This document shows, piece by piece, positions 37,701 to 49,700 of a stretch of 64,000 nucleotides of DNA. The stretch comes from Ophiura sarsii (taxonomy: Eukaryota; Echinodermata; Ophiuroidea; Amphilepidida; Ophiuridae): positions 35,788,656 through 35,852,655 of the forward strand of contig CM069445.1 of NCBI GenBank assembly GCA_035610835.1. Direction: 5' to 3'. Made by a program: the position numbers and the translations under genes. A model generated the notes under the pieces. It searched no databases, had not been told where the DNA came from, and saw nothing but the letters and a program-made list of their open reading frames with translations. Every line of letters begins with the position of its first letter. The stretch's first letter is position 1.

Positions 37701-40700
37701 GCTATCTAAAATATAAAAACAAAACGAAATACATCCACTAAATGTCCATGGGATTCTGGTGATAATTGCCTACCCCAGAACCCATGTCTCAGTTATAAGA
37801 AACCATTTGGATGGCTTTCTATGAATCAAATTACTTCTCGTGTGAATCTGATACCAATTGATCTCGGCGATTTAAAGATGTACGACAAATTGCATACACT
37901 TGGTATTCAAAGCAACAAAGATAGGAAGTGGACATTTCAGTGGAAAGGCAACTATGAACCCACACAGGTTCATATCAATGAAACATTCACTATCAAACCA
38001 GTAACAAGTGATATTGGGCGCAAATACTCTCACCGTGGTGGGCCCTAAGGGAAATCCTCAATATAGGTACAACAATAACAATAAAGCATTAACTGGTACT
38101 GTAGGCAGACATAGGCAATATACAGCAAGGCCAGAACCAATCGTCTACCATTTACTGAAATGTCCCAAAGAGTCATGCATGGAACCTAAATGAGGCTGGT
38201 GATGTTCCATTTATGGTGGGAATTGGGATTCATTTACACAAGTAGGCACTGTGTATATCTAGGGCATTATATCGGTTTAAAAGTTGATATCAAGGCTCAA
38301 GTTTTCTCTTAGGAGAGACGGGGTTAGTTGAAATGCAGGGTTAGTTCTGTAAATGGGTGTATGATGCTGTCAGTTTTATCTTAAAACTTGCAAACTAACT
38401 TTTAAATGTATGTATGACACAGTGCAGTTGGGTCAACCCACACTGTAATTGAGTGTATGATGCTGTCAGTTTTATGCTAAGGCTTGCAAACTAACTTTTA
38501 AATGTACGTATGACACAGTGGGGTTAACCCACGCTGTAAATAAATGTATGATACCGTCAGTTTTATCTTAAGGCTTGGAAACTAACTTTTAAATGTATGT
38601 ATGACACAGTGGGGTTAACCCACACTGTAAATATGTGTACGATGCTGTCAGTTTTATGTTAAGGCTTGCAAACTAACTTTTAAATGTGTGTATGACACAG
38701 TGGGGTTAACCCACACTGTAAATGAATGTACGATGCTGTCAGTTTTATCATAAGACTTGCAAACTAACTTTTAAATGTGTGTATGACACAGTGGGGTTAA
38801 CCCACACTGTAAATGAGTGTATGATGCTGTCAGTTTTATCATAAGACTTGTAAACTAACTTAAATGTATGTATGAAACAGTGGGATTAACCCACACTGTA
38901 AATGAATGTACGATGCTGTCAGTTTTATCATAAGACTTGCAAACTAACTTTTAAATGTGTGTATGACACAGTGGGGTTAACCCACACTGTAAATGAGTGT
39001 ATGATGCTGTCAGTTTTATGCTAAGGCTTGCAAACTAACTTTTAAATGTACGTATGACACAGTGGGGTTAACCCACACTGTAAATAAGTGTATGGTGCTG
39101 TTAGTTTTATCATACGGTTTGCAAACTAACTTTTTAATGTGTGTATGACACAGTGGGGTTAACCCACACTGTAAATGAGTGTATGCTGTCAGTTTTATCT
39201 TAAGGCTTGCAAACTAACTTTTAATGTGTGTATGAAGCAGAGGTCAGATGGTGACCCCGGGAGGATGGACTGTTCCATTTGCTTTAAAGGGGAAGAAAAT
39301 ACATAGAGGGGATTCCAGGCAAAAGTATTACTGCATAATTAGGACCTGCATAATTAGGACTTTGGTCCGAGGTAAGAGGTGGAAGATAATCACTGGTCTG
39401 TGACCATTAATAAGGAACTATTGTTCTGAACCAAGTAAAAAATCAGTTGCGCAAACCAAAGGAAACAATATGTGGTCCGAATTGTCACCAAATGTGGACC
39501 AAATTGCCAGAAAGGTTGATATTTGATCCCATGTTGGCCAAATTATCCATCAGCTAATGAGTGTATCGAAGATATTTACCTGATGTTTTCTAACGTTCGA
39601 AGTCATAATGACTGTTATGGCAATTTGAAAGAATTTATTGTAGGCATGGAAAATATTCTGGAAAAGCAATTGGCCAAGATGCCCGATAAAAAGATTGTTT
39701 TTATGTTACGCCAATCAAATGTAAGAATTTGCATGTTAATATCTATAGCTGAGTAAACAAGACATATTGTGTATGATTCAACCCTGAGGATCATTCAGCA
39801 GTAAAGCAAGTTACAAAATCAGAAATCACCTCCATTTCCTTGCACAGGTCTAACAATTTACCCAATCCAGTCATGATAGCAATGAAAATGTGTGCCCATC
39901 ACGTGTTCAACATAGTTAACATTAATGTTGACTTTATAAAGCTTATAATTTAAATAAAACCAACCGATTTAAGGCATACTTACCATAACCTTTTTTCCTT
40001 TTGTAGTTTTTTAACATTTCGAGGTGATTCCTCTCGCACTCTGCTGGTCCTGTAGCTATTTCAAATCGAGTCCCACAGACGGAACATGGGTAAATAGCTG
40101 TAATAATACAAAATGTTGATTTTGAACAAACTAATTCACATATTGTGAGGTAAAAGATTTACAAGCATTTCACTAGTTTTCTAAATCAGTATTGCATGCC
40201 CTGCATGGTATCACAAATTTAGAGTACATATTTGTTTCGTTTTTGGGTGGTGGGGTGGGTCCGAGGTGTTGCTTGTTGTTAATTACCAGACACATTTTGG
40301 TGTTGGGACACCAAAATAATGCAAAATAAAAAGAATTTAAAAAAAATAATTTTTTATTTTATTTTTTAAATTGTGTAAATTGTTTTCAAAAAATGCTGGG
40401 GGGGGGGGGGTGCTTAATGCGGCATGGGCGCCAATTGGAACGAATATGGTAGTTCATGTATGACAGTCATTAATTAACCTAGTAAAACAAAACACTTACT
40501 AATAATAACTTTTTATCAATATATTAAAAACATCAAATATACAATATCATGCTGTCATTTGTATATCGTTATGGGATTATATGGAACTCTATAACCTACA
40601 AGTAACTACAATTAATAACAAGAAATAATAAGAACTTTTTATCAACATATCCATGATAAGAACATCAAATAAATAGATAACATGTCACATTGTATGTCAT

Positions 40701-43700
40701 TGTAGGGTTTATGGAACTCAATCAAAGTAGAAAACAGCCTGATTAGTATGATGACTCCGATACCATATAACCTACATGTACAAGTAACATCCATACAATT
40801 AATAAATAACAAGAACAAATCAAACTTTTTATCAACATATCTATATTATCAACATCAAATAAGTACATAACATTATGTGGTCATTTGTATGTCCTTGTGG
40901 GGTTATATGGAACTCAATTGAACAAGGTAAAAAACAGTCCGATTAGTACAGGGTGTCCCAAAAAAGAATTGGGATGCTCCATTAGGTGATCGTAACTTCC
41001 TAAATAAAAGTTGGAATAGAATAATTGATAAAACAAAATAAAGGCAAATTAGTTGGCTATGATTTGAATAAAACCGCGTTTGATTTGGTTCACGGTAATT
41101 ATGAAGCAATGAACGATTACACAAAAGTAGTCGAAGAACACTTCCACACAAGTTTGTGAATTCGTGAAGTATACAGATTTTCATTTGCACACCTGTTGGT
41201 CACTTCCTCATTCTCTTTTCAATTAGCCAGCACTGTTGAATATTTTTCTTCATATCATAGAGTACTAATCGATCGTGACATTTATAACACCCACTAAACA
41301 AAAACAATACAACTCGTTGTAAGGAGAGACTCTTTTAAGAGAATTCAGGCTACTTAAGTCTAATCGAGAAGGCTATGACCAAACTGTTGGTGTTGGCAGA
41401 AAAGTAATAATAAACAATGTAAATATGAACAATTTTAACCTGTTATTCTTGATACTGCCCCTCCACAGACCTGTTTGGAACATCAACAAATAAATACAGG
41501 TAATTTCAGAGATTAAAAATAACAGGTCATTATGTAATATAATCAAGGGATTTATAGTAGATTGAAGCCACCTCCGGACTATGTTCGCCTGAGAAGAGGT
41601 AGTATATTGGATTTGAGGTACATGTAATGTGCTTGCTTCAGAATGGTATTTAGAATAGTAAATGAAAGGGTTTTTTCAAGTGTGCTATCTTAGGTCCGAG
41701 ACGTATTAAAGTTTACAAATGATGTTCTGTGTAAGTCAGTGACGAATATTGGTACGCAACTGCATCCGCAGTAGGCATGCTTGGTACAATGTCACTAAAT
41801 ACTCGGACCAAAATCTAGAATCATCTTTTGATAACAACGGAATTCTCAAAGTGCTAGATAAAACGAAATATTTGCACTGCAGACCTTTGGTCCAGGCCAC
41901 GCAAACAGAATATTCCGTTAATCCTTGATCATACATACATGCACGTTTTAACATAATAAGGGCAATTGGAAAAATCTTGAAAGTGCTAACCAATACTTTG
42001 CAATTCAGAATCACACCCTACATTAAACAACATGTTTCCTCAAAGCATTCCTCACACAATTGGTATATTTCCTACGCTATTATGAGAGTGACTCGGCATC
42101 CACAGATGATGAACGACTTCATTACTTAATACACGCCTATTGCAAATGGGAAGGCATATGTAAAGGGTAATTGTATCACAACCCAATGGTCAACCCTACT
42201 TCATCATCCTACTCGTACATTACACTTGATTCTGGTGTGAAAGGAGATATAGTCCCCCTGGAGCTATAGTCCTGTGTAACAAATCTGAGCATCCCCCATA
42301 TTTAAGTGTCCTAGGTCCATATAATAAAATACATGTAATAGATCAATGAACCGAACGAAATAAAGGGTATATTATACAAATATAAACTGCTCATGAGGGG
42401 GATGGTAAACACTATTCCCCGCGGTGATGTTGAGACCATGGGCTATTTTCCCGAGACCAAAGGTCGAGGGAAAATAGCCCATGGTCTCAATATCACCAAG
42501 GGGAAATAGTATTTACCATTTCCCGAATAGAGAGCAGTTTATATTTGTTTTATACACGGATTAAGATTTGAGCGGTGAATAGTAAAAACTATTCAATGGC
42601 TAAAAACAGTGCAATCAGTGTATAACATGGAATATGGTCTATGTGGGATTACACAGGGTAGGACAATTTATCATTAGGACCCTGTAATTCAAGCATGTTT
42701 TGTTTTGTTTTAATTCGGTATCATCAACAGAAAAGTAATGTACATGTAGACTACCATTAAAAAAACAGCATAGGTGAAAAGGACAAGAAACATTTTCTGC
42801 TTGTCTGATCCTCGCAGACTGAAGGTCATAATGATTAATGGCCTTCAAAAATGCCTCCTCTCCATAATCGTACGTTCAAATCACTGTGTTGGACATACGG
42901 AGGTGGCTTAAATCTACTATAATTGATAATTAAAAAGTTAAAAGGGATATCACATTTAATCATATATTGCATTTAATCATGTCAAATAGTTTGCTTCATT
43001 GGCTAGTTTTCTGTATTGTACTGTATATCTATTTCTTGTCGTGCAGCTCTAGTATAAGTATTGTAAGTATTATGTATTATGTATAGACTTTATCTTCTAT
43101 CTGGTAATAATGTTGACTTATTTTTTATCTCCATAGCTCAACATGCGCCATGAGCGCCTTTTGGCGGATGTGTGCGCAATATAAATGTACATTATTATTA
43201 TTATTTATCACAAGATATATAAGTTGTGGAGAAATTTATTTTCATCTAATTTTCACTTGGATGTAACTACACTTAGAGTGCTAAACACGTTCGTAAAACT
43301 TGTAAAATCCCCAGGAAGTGCATTAGGGCACTGCTTGCCTCTATGCCTTTCTTTGAAGACATGTTTTTTCTGGATCCAGAATTTTTTGGAAATACTTGCA
43401 AATTCATTCTCTTAACCCTACCCTTACCATGGGTCACAAAAACGCATGATTTGGGAGTGTGCATCAGCGCACAGACTATGTGATTGCGCAATTGGTAATT
43501 CAAAATGGCTGCAAATCCTCTTGTTTTACAGTACATCATACACCTCATCACTTAATCCAAAGTGACCATAATGACATTGAAATTTATATATATATACATG
43601 TCAGACTTACCAAGCCAGTCATGTCCGGCAGACAATGACGAAACTCATTTATTAGATCCTGGTTCTTGATGAAGAGCATAGATACGTGCTCCAACAACTG

Positions 43701-46700
43701 CACCTCGGTCATTGTAGGTGAGCCGGTGGTCTCCGTGAAAGTGTGCAAGATTGCCAGGAACTGAGCGTAGATTTCTGGCTGATGCTGAAACCGCTTCTAT
43801 TTGTGAAAGAAAGAGAGAATAGACTTATAAATGCATATTTAGTTGGTATAGATAGCAAAATGGGAAGAACATCAATATGGATATGTAGCATCCTCCTGCA
43901 AAATGCCCAAGAATCCAAAACTCTGCCTGTAGGCTTGTCACACGTCCTCGCTTTTACGATAACATTGTGTCAAAAATTGTGTCCATCATTCAGTATCCAA
44001 GAAAAGTGTTGTTTTGTGAATGGTTGCATAAATGGTCTCCCATTTGTCTACTTATATATAGGTTTAATTTTACATCTAATTAAGTTAATCAACGTAAATT
44101 TATATAGTCTCAATGTTTAATTTTCATTTTTTGTGTTACTGTTAAGGCTGGTGTGAAGGGAGGGTTTTGGTGGATTTTAGATTGCTTATATCTCCAAAAA
44201 TATTGATCAAAGTAATATAAAAGTATACATATTTTGATGTAGAATGATGAGACGAAGCTAATGATGACGTCAGAATTTTGTACAAATCAACGATTTCGGA
44301 GAAAATCATCAAAAACCATGATTTTTACCGATTTTTTCTTGGAAAGCATAACAAAAAGGCGGTTTTAATTCACACTTTGTATTATTAATTTTCGGAAACT
44401 AGACTAAATTGCCTAGGAGCGAATTTTTTATTTTTTTGAATTATCACCTAGTTTTGAAAATATTACCAAAAATGATTCAATTTCACGATTTGTCAAAACA
44501 GAGGGCTAATTTCATCACAAAATCTCATGTATCTTTTTTTCTAGATCGAAAATCGAAAAGGAAAAAAATTCGCTCCTAGAAAATGTTGCGCTCTTCAATC
44601 TAAAAGAAACCGCATTTTTCTACGTTGACTATTGGTTGACTTATCGTGACCGTAAAATGACGAAAATTACTCAAAAATGAACTTCTAGAAAACGCAGTTT
44701 TGTTTAAAAATTGGTAAATTAGAGTAAATAAATAACCAGGGAGCTCTCAAGAAATCATCCCTGGTGTTGACATTCACACATATCGTAGCTAAACAAGTGA
44801 TGCATCTTCCGCACAACTTTCATAAAAATCCTTCGAGTATTAATCACAAAAATCACGAAATACTTCCTCAAAATGCCACAAAATATCACGAAAAAAAGCA
44901 CATGTTTCGTCCAAGGCGTATTGTTGACAATATCAGCGCCTTCGAAAGGTCAAGCGTGCAACGCGCCAAAACATAAAAATAGAAAACGCAGGGCGCAGGG
45001 TGCGCGTGCGTACGCGATACATGTGCGTTTCCTCGCATAACTCCACGTGGCTATTTATATTCATTTTTGCCTGATATAGAAGATTAAAACCCTTCTAAAA
45101 ACACTTTTAGTGAAGCAATTGTTATTTTGTTTAATTGTACATATAGAAGAGACTTTCTAGTTTCTAGTAACACAGAAAAAGCCAATTCGATAAAGGATTG
45201 ATGAGCGTCCCTTCACACCAGCCTTAATGCTTTGCATGTAATTTATATGTTTGTAAATGTAATGTTGTTATAGCGCTTAGGGACTTGATTGTGTATGCAA
45301 TCTATTATTATTATTACTACTATTCTTATTCAGACGGAAACCAGTTTTATCCAAAGTGGTGAAGGAGGAGAAGTATAAGTCAACAAAGTAATTGCATTGG
45401 CAAACGCGTGACTTTTCAAACCCAATCACTTTGCATTCAAATGTCCATATCTCTATAATTCAGGTATGCCACTAGATCTGTTTAAAAAAGTAGCAAATCA
45501 GACTCAGTTCTACCAAAAGTCTGAAAAAGGTATAAAATGGTCTAAAAAGGGCTGAAATTGAATAAATCTGGGCATCAAAAAGTAGGAATTCAGAGTAAAG
45601 TCTGAAAAGTGGCATCCCTGATAATTTGAGATTGTGTCGACACTAACAAGGTATCAAAATGTGCCTGAGAATATCATGCATCTTTCTACAATTTATTTGT
45701 ATGATTGACGTCTTGTTGAGTTATTCATTACCTCATGAATATATGCGATACCTGCATCCCAATTAAATGCCTCCGTTTCACGAATACGCCAATGCAAGCG
45801 CAGGTCATGGAGTACCTATGACCCATGTTTCCTCCGCGTAAACATTAATGACCCACACCTAATGCGTACCATGTGTATCCAAGAAAAAAACGTGCGTAAT
45901 GTCACGCATATACCGCGCCTTTGCAATAGTAACACGTGTGCGAGTGGCTCGTTCGTTCGACCAGACTGATCGATTTGCGATAGGGAAGTATTTGTAAATG
46001 TCAGTAAAATATATAACTTTTAATAAGTAATTAGAGCAAATTACATTTGTATTATAAACACGAAGTCATTAAATGACGGTTATGAATAAGGTTAATGACT
46101 TTGATCAGTTGATTTATCGGGTACTCTGACAAATCTAAACATTTTACATTGGTCCCTCGGAATTTCCTCGGGGCTACGCCCCTTGGCCAATTCTTTGGTT
46201 CCAAAGTGAAAGTTTAGATTCTTCACAGTACCCTCTAAACAACTGATACGCAGTCATTAACTAATTGACGCCCAAACAAAGGGTATGATATTTTTGACAA
46301 TGTTTAGATTACTATTATATTATTCATTGGTAACTGCAATATCATAGTTTCGTGATATTGTAACTCCAATATTGACAGAAATGTTTCAGGGCCACAATAT
46401 GGTAGCTCCATATTACTAGATTATTTAACATTTTTAAAGAAAAAATATCAAGGTAAAATGAAAGTATGAGTTAACAATTCCGAAAAATGTGTATTATGAG
46501 CACTTACAGCAAATCTTGCCCAAATCAAAGCACATTTAACAAAATCACACTATCAATGTATATTTTCTAAATTTCCATTTTTCTCAAAACGGCAATATTG
46601 GAGTTTATACCATATTGTTGTACTTAGTCCTCGAAGTTTGGCATGACAAAATGGGCTAAAAAGAGATCTTACGGGCAGTAATTATATTACTTGTGATAAA

Positions 46701-49700
46701 AAAACAGTTAGTACTCAAAACATTAGTTGTTGCTCAATTATACTACTTCATTCCAATGTGAGTGCTCCTCCTATATCCATCACTTTACCAAAATAAAACA
46801 TGGGAAACTCCATGTACTCGGTAAATGATTCATGATATGACACTAGTTCATGTGAAGTGCACCATCCCTTTAGTGATGCTTCCAGATCAAGCTTAGCATA
46901 GGAAAACATACGCATGCACTAATAATACTTATCCTTGAGCATTTACCAATTTTAACCCTAACTGAACCGTCAGGTTTTGGCATAAATCTGACAAATACAA
47001 GCGGTTCGCCCGGGCCGGGGCTCGAACCCGCGACCTCCTGCATGGCGGCCCCTCACATTTCCACTTCGCCACGGGTCTTAGCTGTACTTTGCTCAGTGTA
47101 CTTCGCGCCGTATATACCCCGGGTCGATGACATCATCAAAAAACGATCGGCGCATGCGTGCGGAGATTGGCTCTGCAGTGAGATTTAGTGAGACTTGGTT
47201 CAGTTAGGGTTGACACTCATAACATAGTGTAACAAAGGACGTTTGGGTGTCCAATAATTATACTTTGCCGTCAATCATATAAAAATATAGTCATGTTTGT
47301 CACACCTTTGGTTATCTTGTCATACCCTTTAACCTTTCTTTTAAACTGACCTGTACTTCACTGACAAAATTAATTGCCCTATTGAACTGACGTGTCCCAG
47401 TAGGCTGAACTCCAGTGTGCTGACCAGTTGTACAAGGCTGCAAAAGAAAGGAAAACATCAACTAGATATAGCTATGGTAAAAGACCAAAAAAACCTTAGC
47501 TGTTAATGGAAATATAAACTAGAGACAAGGCCTACAAGATGGCATTGTTAAATTTGCAATGAAAGCAAGGGCGATAGATCATTCTTTTACCTTTTACGCC
47601 TAAACCATGGGTCACAGAGTGGGGTCACTGTGGGCGCTTTTTCATCTTTCACCCAGGATTACAAGATGGCACATATATTTTTACAGTATAAGCAAGTTTG
47701 ATATTTGACCTAAAAGTTGTTCACCTTTGACCCTAAACCATGGGTTATAGAGCGGGGTCACTGGATTAATTGCAAGTGCTATTTGCTCATCGTAAGTTAC
47801 GACTGATTATAAAGTTACGAGTGCCTTTTACTACTAGGAAGGGCCCGATTTAACAAAGACTTCTGATTAATCATTAATTTACACTTGATTGTAAAGTTAC
47901 AGGTACCTCTCTTTATTACTCACACATCGTAAATGGCGTAAATCTACGATTAATCGTAAGTCTTTGTGAAATCAGATTAATTGTAGATTTGCGATGAGTG
48001 AGTTTCACAAAGGGAACTTACGATGAGTACAGATTGTAAGTAATAGGGATTTTAAAACAAACTCATCGTAGACCTTACAAGTAGGAAAGCGGTAATTGTA
48101 CCCCTAAACAACAACAAGAATTAAACATTTTACAATAAAATAAGGTTAGAATAGGAAACCAAAATTAAAAGATAAACAAATCCCCTTTGTGGGAATCCAA
48201 ATCAAACTCCAAATAAATAATTTGGTCAAAAGATCAAATAAGGGTTGTTTTACATACAATCAAGGTACATTTTCAAAAAAAACAGCTGCAGCCTTATCTT
48301 AAAGGTGTATGGTATGATCGAAAATAGAAATGAATTTCCTTCAAACTTACGTATAAGGTCAATCGACCATTATATGGATCCACATAAAAAAACGCAACAT
48401 TTTAGCAGGAATTTTGATTTCGCACTATTTCACTGAGAACGAAGATTGTGCATACCGCTATGCATACTTCCGGTTTGGTTAACCAAGTTTGCGAGAAATT
48501 TGCTACTTTTTTCATGAATTCGTCGGAAATATGTCGATTTGGAGCGTCAAATTTCAGGATGAGTATCAGATAAATATGAGCTATCTGGTGATACCAAAAT
48601 ATCCCCATGTTTGAGGTAAATCGGGGGGACGATGTTGTCGATCATACCATACACCTTAACTGATGTAACATGCTTTCTCTTCAAAGCTTTCTTGCCAAAA
48701 TATTGGCTGTGGTTAGCTCTACCTACAACAATCGAACAACTTTTAAATTTCAGTCGTTTTTGTTCCATGGACAAAGTGTGTTTTTACGGATCTCCTAAAC
48801 CACACAAGTATTTTCTATGAAATAAAAATGACTGTAATGCTAAGCTTTTGTAGTTTCCTTTGATAAGACTCTTTTATTTAACATTTGTTTGCGAACAATA
48901 CATACAGGAAAAAAGTGATTATACAGGGTACTCTTCTTTCTGACTCACCCTGTATATGCTAATTATATTATCTAATTTTTTTCTTACAAAAGCCATCAAT
49001 TATGCCTGCCAAAACCACTCAACACCCCTTTAAACCTCAACAGTACGATAAGACATATGTAACCATAATTGTCTCGATCAGAACCTTCCGACTCTCTCAC
49101 CTGTTGTTGAGTGCATACTCTCTTCTTCTTTTTAGGTGGTTCTGTTGGTTGAAACATAATATCATAAATTAAAGTAAACGTTGTTGCTGAAGAAGATCTT
49201 GGTAAATAAGGAACAAAAGATGGCCATTTACAGTATCGTTTGTATAAATAAAGAGTATTATGTATTTTTGAATCATGCTATTCAACCAATGTACTCGATT
49301 TACTCATACAAACTTGTTTGGTCTAAAATAATATGCTACATCATTAGGCAAAAAAAAGGTCATCTCAAAGCTACCGCACGCATTCATTTTATCCTGCACG
49401 TCAATTCTCCAAAAAGCAATATATTCTTTTTTATTTTAAGATTTTTTTTTTACTTTTCCTCTTTTTTATAAAAAAAAAACACTTTTTGTTCAGCAATTCC
49501 ACAGAAATGAAATTTATTCAAATAAATTAATATTTACAAATCAAATACCCTCAACAACAAAAAATGCGGACCGGATTGGATTTTCAACCTCTCATAAGTC
49601 AGGCCTGTGAATGGGCTTTTAAAAAAAGTCTGAACAAGTTTGAATTTGATTAAAAATCTGTAATTTTGGTAAGCTCTTATACTTTTGTACAGGCCAAATG

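Noticed and set aside
36547..37716. Long plus-strand Ser-rich open frames (up to 290 codons)
   Set aside because: They are the antisense of the acidic repeat exon (Asp/Glu/Ser codons read backwards), with no independent domain or splice support.
40903..41190. 95-codon minus-strand frame
   Set aside because: It overlaps a TACAGGGTGTCCC sequence that resembles a transposon end; no domain, no splice sites and poor composition.
42639..42848. Minus-strand frame ending near an attacag acceptor as the missing exon
   Set aside because: It lies inside the 1.37-kb transposon, and the only plausible segment is 27 nt, the wrong phase.
43273..43551. 92-codon minus-strand frame as the missing exon between PAH and zinc-finger exons
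   Set aside because: No acceptor/donor pair giving the required 3n+1 length without a stop was found.
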